Source: an uncultured Lachnospiraceae bacterium (GTDB lineage Bacteria > Bacillota > Clostridia > Lachnospirales > Lachnospiraceae). From it: DNA of 50,939 bases. The notes under the pieces were generated by a model, which did no database searches, was not told where the DNA came from, and worked only from the letters and a program-made list of their open reading frames with translations. The translations under genes were made by a program, and so were the position numbers. Positions 17,152 to 25,757 of the stretch are shown here, piece by piece (the stretch's first letter is position 1; every line of letters starts with the position of its first letter). Location of the stretch: assembly GCA_902779445.1 (NCBI GenBank), contig CACZBM010000016.1:1-50939 (forward strand). The letters run 5' to 3'.

Positions 17152-18098
17152 GCCCGCTGCATTTTGTTGAGTTTCTCTGCCTGCAGCGCAGCATTCTTTT
17201 CTTTCATGCGGATGGAGCCCTCATCCCCCTGTTTTGCAGGCCTGATGGTCTTCATTACATAAGTAGCTCCGTCCCAGTTCTTTTTGATGCGGAGATGTCC
17301 CCTCATCATACCGTGTTCCCTGCATTTCCCCATTGCAAAAAACTGCTTACCGTTTACGGTTACCCAGGAAATATATCTCTTAGTTTCTTTACCGCAAATA
17401 AAGCACTTTAACGATGTTGCCTCTTTGTCTCTTAAGGCAGTGTTTTTATCCCTGAATGCCCTTGAGATATATTTAGAATAAGTGGGAAACTTTACATGGA
17501 CCTCTTCCCCCCTACTGCCGGGAAGCCTGTAAACATCATAGGACTCATAGGCTTCCAGATCCCTTCTTTTCAGCCTCCTGAAAATCTCCGCTGTGTACCA
17601 GGCATCCCCATCGGCTCTGTGAAATACATCCGATTTATCTATTTCAAGAGCATCGACCGCTTTCTCCAAAGATTTCCTGCTCTTGCCGTCATCAAGCTCC
17701 AGTGAATAGAGCTTCTGTATGTCAAGATAGGGCACCGGCCCTCTCCCCAGAGGCTCCAGTTTATGATATGCGATATTTTTTCTAAGCTCCAAAAGATCGA
17801 GACTTCCCCAGGTGCAGAAGATAAAATCATCACCGCACCATGTCACAAACCTCTTGAATACAGCCGGAAATTCATCTTCATCCTTTAATTCATCCATGGT
17901 AATGCCGGTAACTTTGGCCGTCATAAAATATATCTTATCGTACACAACCGGGCAGACACGGCTTTCAAATCTGTCGACTATATTCTTTTTTTCATCGAGC
18001 TTTACTGCTCCGATCTCAATTACCTCGAATGGAATTTCAGGGCGTTCTGTTTTGGGAGTTCCCTGATTCCATTCGAGATCCAGCACTATGTAATACAT
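17118..18098 (-). CDS. DEDDh-family 3'-5' exonuclease (KapD-like)
   Basis: A 326-residue protein whose first about 190 residues form an exonuclease domain: YYIVLDLEWNQG (Asp7, Glu9), VTWCGDDFIFCTWGSLDLLE (second Asp region), then VFHRADGDAWYTAEIF with the His and last Asp of DEDDh. This resembles inhibitor-of-sporulation KapD/ERI-1-like nucleases. The C-terminal 110 residues hold a CxxC pair (LKCFICGKETKR) and a CREHGMMRGHL segment that could bind metal, then a basic Lys/Gln tail. The nucleic-acid substrate is unknown. An RbsR-like palindrome lies 40 bp upstream. Confidence 0.8.
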   Translation of the reverse strand: MYYIVLDLEWNQGTPKTERPEIPFEVIEIGAVKLDEKKNIVDRFESRVCPVVYDKIYFMTAKVTGITMDELKDEDEFPAVFKRFVTWCGDDFIFCTWGSLDLLELRKNIAYHKLEPLGRGPVPYLDIQKLYSLELDDGKSRKSLEKAVDALEIDKSDVFHRADGDAWYTAEIFRRLKRRDLEAYESYDVYRLPGSRGEEVHVKFPTYSKYISRAFRDKNTALRDKEATSLKCFICGKETKRYISWVTVNGKQFFAMGKCREHGMMRGHLRIKKNWDGATYVMKTIRPAKQGDEGSIRMKEKNAALQAEKLNKMQRAQKSKLSNSEK

Positions 18099-18137
18099 GC
18101 CTTATATTGTCACATAATGCTTAAGCAAATACAAGAA

Positions 18138-18149
18138 CGAAACGTTTCG
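18138..18149. promoter_or_regulatory. CGAAACGTTTCG palindrome (LacI/RbsR-type operator-like)
   Basis: A perfect 12-bp palindrome, followed on the plus strand by CTCT as in the two copies flanking the sugar genes at 34358 and 41741. It lies between the stop of the small gene at 18153 and the exonuclease start. The sequence match is certain, its use as an operator here is not. Confidence 0.5.
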
Positions 18150-18152
18150 CTC

Positions 18153-18338
18153 TCAGGCAAAAAAAGAAGAGCCCTCTAATAATTCCCCGATTTTTCTCCG
18201 GAAAAACGGGTTGAGCTCCGGATCAGTGTACATATTGTATAACTCGCCCAGGGCAAAAGCATATTCCTCCCCCTCTTCTGCACCTTTTTCTACAGCATAG
18301 CAGTCCTCACATAGCAGCAAAATCTCCTCATCTTTCAT
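18153..18338 (-). CDS. small acidic hypothetical protein
   Basis: A 61-residue acidic protein (MKDEEILLLCEDCYAVEKGA, then EYAFALGELYNMYTDPELNP) with a strong AGGAGGAG ribosome binding site. The CEDC motif in the first 15 residues could bind metal, but one pair alone is weak evidence. I do not recognise the family. It follows the terminator of the secreted protein gene and precedes the exonuclease on the same strand, with 54 bp between. Confidence 0.65.
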   Translation of the reverse strand: MKDEEILLLCEDCYAVEKGAEEGEEYAFALGELYNMYTDPELNPFFRRKIGELLEGSSFFA

Positions 18339-18361
18339 TTTATACTCCTCCTGTAAAAAGC

Positions 18362-18396
18362 AAAAAAGGAGACTGAACCCATGGTGTTCAGTCTCC
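18362..18396 (-). terminator. terminator of the secreted protein gene at 18491
   Basis: Perfect 11-bp stem GGAGACTGAAC / GTTCAGTCTCC followed on the minus strand by six Ts, about 95 nt after the stop codon. Confidence 0.85.
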
Positions 18397-18490
18397 AGTC
18401 TCCAGCAAACGCTGATGATTCTATCACTTAAAATAGCCGGTGTAAATACTTTTTAAGGAATTTTGGGTTATTTTATTGGTAAGCGTATGC

Positions 18491-20122
18491 TCAATCCTCA
18501 TCAATGGAAGTAATGAAGCAATCCTTGTCTCCGTTATAATATCCGCCACCGATTGTAATGGCCAAGCCAGAATTGGTTTTTTCACGGAAGACTGCTATTC
18601 CCTCAAGGTTATTTGCACCATATACGTAAAGCACGGGATCAGCTGAATCGCCTACATAAACGGGATAGTTGCTGTTACTTCTGTTCCTTCCCCTGAAGAA
18701 CACGTCAACCTTTCCGTTAAGCTTATTTTCCTTTAACTGTTCCTTTGTTCCTGTCTTTAAATATTCCCTGATTTTAATAGGATCAAGGTTTGCTGCAGTG
18801 TTCTTATTCAACTCCTTAGCTTTAGGAACATAAGTTACATAGTAACCGGCTGCCTTTCCGCTTGTTGATGCTTCATTGGAATCTTTATTTTTCTCTTCAT
18901 CGTCATCCTCGGCCTTCTTATTTTCGTCTTTTACCAAGGTAACTGTCTTAAACTGGAGTGCAGCTTTCGTTATGCCGCCGTTCTTATTGTAAGTTAAGCC
19001 ATCATCCTGAACCATCATATATCTGGAAGGAATGCCGGTACGACCACTATACGGATCAATATAATTGGCACTGGAAGTTCCTGCTATAGGGCGGCGTCGA
19101 ATCTCGAAATATTCTCTGTTCGCCTCAAGCTTAAGCGTTTTATTCCATTCCTTCATGAGCTTCTTCTGCTCTTTTACTTTTTCCTTCTTCTTTTTATATT
19201 TATCATTTCTGTATGTGATAGAGTCATCATTTATCTGAAGCTTGGGATAAAAATACGGCATCTTATTGGGACTTGTGAGATTCGTCCTGTATGCATTGTA
19301 TGTAAGACCCTGCCAACTTCCGTCCGCACCTATATTATAGGAAACCGTAGCATACTTATTATTCTTGCAGACAAGACTTCCAACCTTATAGTAATTATCC
19401 CTCTCGGCTTTTGTACCGCTCTTCCATTTAATAACAGCACCCTCATACATTATCTTGCCGTTATTCTTTGAATCACCGCTCTTTTCAGCCCAGGTAAACG
19501 CCATCCCATCATAAACACCTGCTGCCTTGCTGTCAGCCGGACTCATTCCGAAGAAGTTATTGCTCACCGACGGTGTATATCTATTTGCCTCATCTGTAAT
19601 GACTTCATTTCCATCAAATTCATTAGCTATACCATAGGCGTAAATATAATAGTATCCTTCCTGAAGCTTTATTGCATTATATGAAATGCCAATATAACCA
19701 CCCTCTTTGTTAATTTTCTCAATAGCCTCAACAGTCAGGGCTGGATTTCCGTACTCAAGTTTTTTACCGTTACTTATAGCATCTCCTGAAATCGTATCAT
19801 AGTACTTATATCCGCTGAGTTCGGGGAGAAGCATAAGGTATGTATACTTTGCAGAATCAAAATCTTTCGTCCATGATGTGGGTTCAGTCGATGGATCTGA
19901 TACAGTCTTCGTCTCGGATGCCACATCCACCTCAGCAACAGAATCCACTGCCACCTCATCGGTTATCCCCTCGTAGGTTGCATCTGTATCATATGTAACA
20001 GCTCCTGCTTCATCAATTACAACATCCGTGGAAACTTCTTCAGCAAATGCCGTGGTATTCACACTGAATATCATTGACGCTGCAAGAAGAGTTGCCACTG
20101 ATTTTTTCCAGTCTTTTCTCAT
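18491..20122 (-). CDS. secreted surface protein of unknown function
   Basis: A 543-residue exported protein: signal peptide KKSVATLLAASMIFSVNTTA ending FA-EEVSTDV, then an acidic Val/Asp/Thr segment (about 30-80) and a tyrosine-rich body with motifs such as YTYLMLLPELSGYKYYD and YYIYAYGIANEF. A highly charged stretch (KYKKKKEKVKEQKKLMKEWN, about residue 315-335) and an acidic linker (ENKKAEDDDEEKNKDSNE) interrupt it. No catalytic motif is recognised. The leader resembles those at 496 and 48157, so all three probably share an export route or ancestry. The ATG at 20122 follows GAGGAATT; an upstream ATG at 20155 would put charged residues before the signal. Transcribed alone, with a terminator at 18362. 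Confidence 0.82.
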   Translation of the reverse strand: MRKDWKKSVATLLAASMIFSVNTTAFAEEVSTDVVIDEAGAVTYDTDATYEGITDEVAVDSVAEVDVASETKTVSDPSTEPTSWTKDFDSAKYTYLMLLPELSGYKYYDTISGDAISNGKKLEYGNPALTVEAIEKINKEGGYIGISYNAIKLQEGYYYIYAYGIANEFDGNEVITDEANRYTPSVSNNFFGMSPADSKAAGVYDGMAFTWAEKSGDSKNNGKIMYEGAVIKWKSGTKAERDNYYKVGSLVCKNNKYATVSYNIGADGSWQGLTYNAYRTNLTSPNKMPYFYPKLQINDDSITYRNDKYKKKKEKVKEQKKLMKEWNKTLKLEANREYFEIRRRPIAGTSSANYIDPYSGRTGIPSRYMMVQDDGLTYNKNGGITKAALQFKTVTLVKDENKKAEDDDEEKNKDSNEASTSGKAAGYYVTYVPKAKELNKNTAANLDPIKIREYLKTGTKEQLKENKLNGKVDVFFRGRNRSNSNYPVYVGDSADPVLYVYGANNLEGIAVFREKTNSGLAITIGGGYYNGDKDCFITSIDED

Positions 20123-20250
20123 TAAATCAATTCCTCTCTTTCCTAATGTCTTCATATAAATTTCTCAAAAAAGCTCGGTTACAGTATAGTACCATATTAT
20201 CATCATATTGTTCAACTTAAATTATTAAAAAACTATAAACTGCACTTTTG

Positions 20251-23200
20251 CTACCTCGAGGACGATGATCTCGAGGATGATCTCGAGGATGAAGATGATC
20301 TATAACCCGAGGAATCAATGGTAAAAGTGGAGTATCCTATATATCCCTGATATCTGCCCTTTCCGAATACGATTCCTGTGGCCTTTGCCGTTCCCGAGGA
20401 CGATCCCGTATTATTGTAGTAGCATACGTACAGATCACCCTGCGACATTTTCTTCCCGTAAAGCGTTACAGTCGGCTTGGCTTTTATGGGTTTCCCCGTA
20501 TATTTATATGTACTCTTAAACTTTACGGTGGCATCAGTTGTGATATATTTCGGCGTTATCAGAAAATATCTGGTAAGCTTACCCGAAAATCTGCCACCTT
20601 TTTTTGCTTTTATGATAATGCTCGCCATTCCCGCATTTTTATTGTTCTTTAGTTTGATCTTTGCGTCATAGTCCACTCCCTTCTCCAGCGTAACGAATTC
20701 CCCGGTTTCCGGGTCGGTGACCTCTACGACAGAATCCACCTCCATATTGATCTTTTTACCCGTGTATCTGACCTCCGGCAGTTCCCCGTCGTTCCAGAAT
20801 TTAATATTCCCGTCGCTGTCTGTATACTTCAGGTTAACTGACACGGTGGCATCGCTGATCGGTTTTTTTTCTTTTTTCTTTTTAATCTTGAATTTTGGCT
20901 TAGCGGTATTCTTAAAGGTATCAATACCTGTTATCATTACGGAGAGTTTCTTTCCACATGCATTCTCTCCCTCTATCGAACCGAGCTTATAGTCTACCCC
21001 TTCTGTCAGGGTGATATAATGTTTCGTTTCACTAATGTAGTATTTAACTATTATATTGTTTTTGATGTCTCCGTAGAGGGAGTTCAGGGTCTTACCTTTT
21101 TTACTCTCATGATAATCCTGTGGTTCAAGCCCCAGGATCTTGCACTTGTCAATGCGGACCGCTTCTTTTTCTATTTTAAAAGGAGCTGATATCTCCCCCG
21201 AGAAGATGTCTCCCTTTCCGCGCACGATCACAGCTGCGATACCGGCCTCTTTATGATTGGCATAAGTCAGGTCATAGTGAACGTTCTGATTATTCAGCTT
21301 GTTATACATTACAAGAACCTGATGATATAGCTTCCCGGCTCTGTCTTCAACAGCTCCATCCTCGGTAGCATCGAAATTAATGAGAAGCCGCGGGAACGGA
21401 TTAATGTTATTTCCTGTATAAAGCCAGACATATTTCTTCAGTTTTATCTCCAGCATGTTCTGATCAACATCCTGAGGCATTCTGATATCTGAAGTGTAGA
21501 GTCTCATCCTTGGTGTGAGCATCATATAACTATTGGAGCTCCCCGGTATAGGAACTTTATTTCCACTCAAAACGGATCCTCCGTTTGCAGGTACCGTGAA
21601 GTAGCCCTCCACCCTTTCACGTCCGAAATGTGTATAGGCATTGTAAAGCACTCCGTTTTCCGAGATCTGACTTATTTCTCCTAATGGATATGTTGCATTC
21701 TTAGCCATGCTTGTATATCCGTCCTTATCCGGAAAGCCGTCCACGAGCATATTAAACAGCTGGCCATCTACTCTTGTCAGACAGACAGAGATCACGTCAT
21801 TTTTATAATACAGAATGGGATCCGGAAGGGGAATATTATGAAATCCGGGATAAGGAATATCCACAGTCGTCGTAGCAACCTCATACTGGTTCAGATATTG
21901 TTTTTCTGCGGAAGGATCATAACCGGAATAAACCGTAAGAATATATTTTCCTGCATCCTGAACCCCAACTCCCACAGAATTTAAAACCTCAACTTTTCTG
22001 CTGCTGGTCATACCTGTATGGTTTGATTTAAATATTCCATAAACCTTTTTTGTTTCAAAGGTGGTAAAACGGTTGGTGCCGTCATAGCCATAGTTATAGT
22101 CATTTGTGGTATTCTTCACGAAGTCCAGAGCTAACGCATACTGGAAATCTGCGCCTTCCAGGCTCTTGAAAGCCACATCTTCATAGGATAACCAGTAATA
22201 CCCCTCACAGGTCACATCTTTTACAAGAAAAGCCCCTGATTTTCCGGGCCACTCATCATTATTATCTCCGAAATTTTTCCTGTCGATATTATCATCCCAG
22301 CCTATCAGGATAACAGTGTGGTTTGCTTTGTAATTGGTTTTATCCTTATTAAATTTGAATTTATACTCATTGCCAAACCTGATATCCGGTACAGTTCCTT
22401 GGGGAGTTGCTACTCTCTTGATCCGGTTTTTACCAGTGTTTTCAACACATATCTGTATCCCGGCTGCCCCATATTCCATGATCAGGTTTTTTATGGATTC
22501 TATGTCAGAAGTAGGAACCCAGACAGCATTACTAAGCTCCGCATCTATCTGGTCGTAATCGCCCTCATAACCTCCGTATATACCGCTTGAGTTGGGAGCT
22601 GCCCATCTCTCCATATCAAATACCGTCATGATCAGATTTCCCTTTGCCTGATCCAATGACGGTCGGGCATCCAGATCGCCGGAATCTCCGACATAGGCAG
22701 TAAAGTCCTGCATGTATCTGGGGTATGTACCAGGGAAATAGCCTCCGCTCGGATTCTTTCTTTTATATCCTTCTACCCTTAATGAATTGCGATTGTATAC
22801 AGTAGTATTTGTTGCCCTGCTCCAGGTCTCTCCATAGAGATCATGCCTGTCCTCATTGTATACGGATTTAACTATCTGCCCAGCACTTATGGAACTTTGT
22901 TCTACGCCTTCTTTTGATCTGATACCTTTTTTGATCATAGCGGTCTCTACAAGTCCTGCAGCCGCATGAGCCCAATCCCAGCTCTGTTCAGCGGGTTTTA
23001 AGGTATTGATACCTGTCACGTAGTTATAATATGAGTCAAGATAACTGCTTCCAATAACATTTGCAGCATTCACCCACGCCATTCCCGCTTCATTTGCGGC
23101 TTTTGCCATAGCTGCTTTCTTGTCTTCAGTGGTGCTCATAATGGCAGCCCTGTTATCCTCACTGAACTCCATTGACATATCAATGGTTCCGAAATTATAT

Positions 23201-23664
23201 TCGTTTTCTGATATAGAATCCTCTGATACAGAGTTTTCTGATACAGAATTTTCCGATACGGAGTTTTCTGAAACCGCATCTGCTTCTGCCTCGTTTTCGG
23301 AGATCGCTTCGTTTTCAGATACAGACTCATCGTCCGGTATTGTCTCATTTTCCGATACCGTCATATCATCCGGCACATCGTTATCGGATGCATCATTATC
23401 GGATGCATTTTTATCGGAAGCAGCATCATCAGAAGTTCCGGTTTCATCCGTCACATCATCAGGAACGGCATTTTCATCTTCCTGCACAATAAGATCAGAC
23501 CCCGGTGTCTTTTCATCACCAGCGTCTGTCTCATCATCAGTCCCGCTAACAACCTCACCTGTGCTGTTAGCAGACGGAGTGTCACCATATATACATACCG
23601 GAGCAGCTGTCAGAACCAATGAAACAGCCAATAAAACCGATAGTTTCCGGAATTCTTTCTTCAT
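20251..23664 (-). CDS. secreted papain-fold (C1-like) protein with degenerate active site and Ig-like repeats
   Basis: A 1137-residue exported protein. Residues 1-27 are a signal peptide and 28-155 an acidic linker with Ser-Glu-Asn repeats (SVSENSVSENSVSE). Residues 190-515 follow the C1 peptidase plan: SWDWAHAAAGLVETAM where active enzymes have CWAFA, ANHTVILIGWDD with the His at 449, and GAFLVKDVTCEGYYWLSYED where active enzymes have KNSWG...GYFWISY. The catalytic Cys is Asp230 and the Asn is Asp483, so peptidase activity is unlikely. Residues about 740-1115 hold MBG/Ig-like modules (YTGKPIKAKPTVTLYGKKMS). The tail is a Ser/Arg repeat. It probably acts as an adhesin or binding protein. The next gene upstream is also secreted. 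Confidence 0.85.
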   Translation of the reverse strand: MKKEFRKLSVLLAVSLVLTAAPVCIYGDTPSANSTGEVVSGTDDETDAGDEKTPGSDLIVQEDENAVPDDVTDETGTSDDAASDKNASDNDASDNDVPDDMTVSENETIPDDESVSENEAISENEAEADAVSENSVSENSVSENSVSEDSISENEYNFGTIDMSMEFSEDNRAAIMSTTEDKKAAMAKAANEAGMAWVNAANVIGSSYLDSYYNYVTGINTLKPAEQSWDWAHAAAGLVETAMIKKGIRSKEGVEQSSISAGQIVKSVYNEDRHDLYGETWSRATNTTVYNRNSLRVEGYKRKNPSGGYFPGTYPRYMQDFTAYVGDSGDLDARPSLDQAKGNLIMTVFDMERWAAPNSSGIYGGYEGDYDQIDAELSNAVWVPTSDIESIKNLIMEYGAAGIQICVENTGKNRIKRVATPQGTVPDIRFGNEYKFKFNKDKTNYKANHTVILIGWDDNIDRKNFGDNNDEWPGKSGAFLVKDVTCEGYYWLSYEDVAFKSLEGADFQYALALDFVKNTTNDYNYGYDGTNRFTTFETKKVYGIFKSNHTGMTSSRKVEVLNSVGVGVQDAGKYILTVYSGYDPSAEKQYLNQYEVATTTVDIPYPGFHNIPLPDPILYYKNDVISVCLTRVDGQLFNMLVDGFPDKDGYTSMAKNATYPLGEISQISENGVLYNAYTHFGRERVEGYFTVPANGGSVLSGNKVPIPGSSNSYMMLTPRMRLYTSDIRMPQDVDQNMLEIKLKKYVWLYTGNNINPFPRLLINFDATEDGAVEDRAGKLYHQVLVMYNKLNNQNVHYDLTYANHKEAGIAAVIVRGKGDIFSGEISAPFKIEKEAVRIDKCKILGLEPQDYHESKKGKTLNSLYGDIKNNIIVKYYISETKHYITLTEGVDYKLGSIEGENACGKKLSVMITGIDTFKNTAKPKFKIKKKKEKKPISDATVSVNLKYTDSDGNIKFWNDGELPEVRYTGKKINMEVDSVVEVTDPETGEFVTLEKGVDYDAKIKLKNNKNAGMASIIIKAKKGGRFSGKLTRYFLITPKYITTDATVKFKSTYKYTGKPIKAKPTVTLYGKKMSQGDLYVCYYNNTGSSSGTAKATGIVFGKGRYQGYIGYSTFTIDSSGYRSSSSSRSSSRSSSSR

Positions 23665-23723
23665 AGATCAATTCCCCATATCATAAAGTCACTGCCATAG
23701 TAGTCAACACCATTGTGTTCCAT

Positions 23724-23750
23724 GTCATCCTGAGCGTTAGCGAAGGATCT
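23724..23750 (+). repeat. single arm of the GTCATCCTGAGCG repeat
   Basis: GTCATCCTGAGCGTTAGCGA plus AGGATCT, one half of the palindromic repeat found elsewhere in the window, in the gap between two secreted-protein genes. Confidence 0.85.
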
Positions 23751-23805
23751 GTTCAAAATAGTATAAACCCCAATTATGAATATTCGGTTAATATTATCGT
23801 AGGAA

Positions 23806-25335
23806 TTAAGAAATCTTCGCTTTTACATTAATCCTGGTGGGGGCAGTATTCTTATCTGTACCCTTTGCCTTGAGTGAATAAGTAAGTGTGTACTTTTTAC
23901 CGGAAACTACCTTTGACTTGTCAGCTACTACCCTTATTCTGGCCGCCTGTCCGTATTCATCCACCGTCCAATATGACTTAAATGCGTCTTTCGGGACCTT
24001 CCCCTTGTCATAGGTCAGATCCAGTATGGAATCCGTGTCTATCTTTGCATAAAGCGGAGAATTCACCCTTAGTTCTATAGTTCCCGCAATTAAGTTATCG
24101 GACAAAGTCTCGTTAAACTTTAGCTGATTTCCGCTCACAAATGCGAGCTTTAGTCTCGATGACCTTATCGGAGTTTTTACGCTTGACTTTGTATGCACCT
24201 CCTTTGTATCCATTCCGGCATCCTTCAGAACAGCTCCAAAGTTCAGTTCTGCAGTGCTCTTTGTAAGTGCCGCATCATTCCTTGCGCTAATGCAGATATC
24301 TGTTATCTCCCCCGTAAATGGATCGGATTTCTTATCCAGTACATAATTGCCTGAAGCTGTGCCATCAATCCATATGTCATTAATCACCATTCCCGAATTC
24401 CTGACTGTAAGGCGATAATTCACACTACTTCCGCATCTTGCCGAGAGATCCATATTTCCTCCGGTTTTTTTAAGGTTTACAGCAGGTCCATTATCTGTAA
24501 TCCTGACCTTGAAGCTTTGCTTCTTAACTTTCAGGCTCTCACCGTTTGCATACATAAGGTAAAGCTGAACGGTATAATTCTTGTTTAATTTCAGCTTTTT
24601 AGAATCAGCTGTGATCTTTACCGTGTTCTCATTCTGCAGTTTTATAATAATGCCTTCCGGTATCTTTGCCTTATATTTTGTGCTGTTTACCGGCACTATG
24701 GATACACCCTCCGCAACGGGTGAATTAAGAGCGAAGTTCTTGCTTGCAGTGCCCAGTTCCACAGTCTGTTTCTTCCACTTAAAAGAAGGAACGGACTTCT
24801 TTACCGTGACCGTGAACTTTAGCTTATTTACCTGTGCCCCGCTCCTCCTGTCTTTTAGACATATATCATATTTATAGGTACCCTTCTCGGTTTTCGTGCC
24901 GGCCTCAATCCCGATACGGAACGCCGGAAGCTCATTATAGGAAACCTTATTTATATACACGCCGATATTGTTCGAACTGGCGATACCTGTCACTTCGTAA
25001 TCTCCGTCCACATTCATTACAAGATAAGTATCATCGCTTACAGAATCCTCAGTCCCGTTCAACACGATCTTTTTTTTCGTAAGAAAAGCGTACGGCTTTG
25101 TGAAGTTGCTGCTGAGGGAATTAATACTTATAGCATTTACAGATATCGAATCTACTGTGAAAAGATCATTATTTTCTCCTTCAATCATCCCTGCATCATT
25201 TACAAACTCTTCAGAATCTATTGATGTGTTTGTGATCTCTGAAGCGCTTATCTGATATGGAAATACCACTGCAGTTACGAAAAATGCAATGGATAAAAGA
25301 ATGGAAAGACGGTTTTTATTAAATAATGAAATCAT
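23806..25335 (-). CDS. secreted protein with Ig-like modules
   Basis: A 509-residue exported protein: signal peptide to about residue 31 (SIAFFVTAVVFPYQISA-SEI), then a linker with SISVNAISINSLSSN, similar in kind to the Ser-x-Asn repeats of the neighbouring gene. The remaining body is beta-rich with repeated patterns such as KLKFTVTVKKSVPSFKWKKQ and SLKVKKQSFKVRITDNGP, suggesting tandem Ig-like or cadherin-like domains. No sortase motif, membrane anchor or catalytic residues were recognised. It lies directly upstream of the papain-fold gene on the same strand, so the two products may be co-expressed at the cell surface, although a 140-bp gap with a repeat separates them. Confidence 0.8.
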   Translation of the reverse strand: MISLFNKNRLSILLSIAFFVTAVVFPYQISASEITNTSIDSEEFVNDAGMIEGENNDLFTVDSISVNAISINSLSSNFTKPYAFLTKKKIVLNGTEDSVSDDTYLVMNVDGDYEVTGIASSNNIGVYINKVSYNELPAFRIGIEAGTKTEKGTYKYDICLKDRRSGAQVNKLKFTVTVKKSVPSFKWKKQTVELGTASKNFALNSPVAEGVSIVPVNSTKYKAKIPEGIIIKLQNENTVKITADSKKLKLNKNYTVQLYLMYANGESLKVKKQSFKVRITDNGPAVNLKKTGGNMDLSARCGSSVNYRLTVRNSGMVINDIWIDGTASGNYVLDKKSDPFTGEITDICISARNDAALTKSTAELNFGAVLKDAGMDTKEVHTKSSVKTPIRSSRLKLAFVSGNQLKFNETLSDNLIAGTIELRVNSPLYAKIDTDSILDLTYDKGKVPKDAFKSYWTVDEYGQAARIRVVADKSKVVSGKKYTLTYSLKAKGTDKNTAPTRINVKAKIS

Positions 25336-25362
25336 TGCGATTTACCCTCGTCAAGGATTCGT

Positions 25363-25501
25363 GTCATTCTGAGCGGTACCAATGGCGTTAAGTTAGTGTC
25401 ATTCTGAGCGGTACCAATGGCGTTAAGTTAGTGTCATTCTGAGCGAAGCGAAGAATCTCTTATAGCTGTAGGAGAGATCCTTCGCTTACGCTCAGGATGA
25501 C
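25363..25501. repeat. tandem 36-bp units followed by a GTCATTCTGAGCG palindrome
   Basis: Two direct units of GTGTCATTCTGAGCGGTACC plus AATGGCGTTAAGTTA lead into a 69-bp imperfect palindrome at 25433-25501 (GTCATTCTGAGCGAAGCGAA ... CGCTTACGCTCAGGATGAC). The AATGGCGTTAAGTTA word resembles the terminal repeats of the element at 656-788. Confidence 0.85.
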
Positions 25502-25576
25502 ATCGAAAGCATTAAATACCGTTTACATAATACATTATAGTATTGATTATGTAAATATTGGGCTAAATTCTGCCAT

Positions 25577-25721
25577 AAAAAGATCAGCGTATCTTTTAGA
25601 CCCCGGTTGCCCCACGTCACATGAGAGGTTCCGCTTAGTGCTGCTTCGTTCCCGACCTGACACGGTTCACAGATTCCCATTGCATGGGACCGGAGCCCAA
25701 AGGATATGCTGATCCCGGGCG
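25577..25721 (-). ncRNA. ffs: signal recognition particle RNA (4.5S-like, small bacterial type)
   Basis: The minus strand contains the universally conserved SRP domain: GTGTCAGGTCGGGAACGAAG followed by CAGCACTAAGC, with the GGAA-type tetraloop and asymmetric internal loop that bind Ffh. The ends pair (GGATCAGCATATCC near the 5' end with AGATACGCTGATC at the 3' end), and a T5 run follows. A near-consensus promoter lies seven bases before the predicted 5' end. The length of about 145 nt shows the short form without a full Alu domain. The RNA guides membrane-protein ribosomes to FtsY, and is needed by the many exported proteins encoded nearby. Confidence 0.93.
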
Positions 25722-25727
25722 CCATTG

Positions 25728-25757
25728 ATTATATAGTTATACAGCGTCTATTGTCAA
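25728..25757 (-). promoter_or_regulatory. promoter of the SRP RNA
   Basis: Perfect TTGACA (25757-25752) and TATAAT (25733-25728) with an 18-base spacer on the minus strand. The -35 box lies within the last codons of the kinase gene ending at 25737. Confidence 0.87.

Noticed and set aside
23200..23420. Direct DNA repeats resembling a CRISPR array
   Set aside because: The repeats (GATACAGAGTTTTCT-like) are in-frame codons for the Ser-Glu-Asn linker and have no unique spacers of constant length. No cas genes are present.
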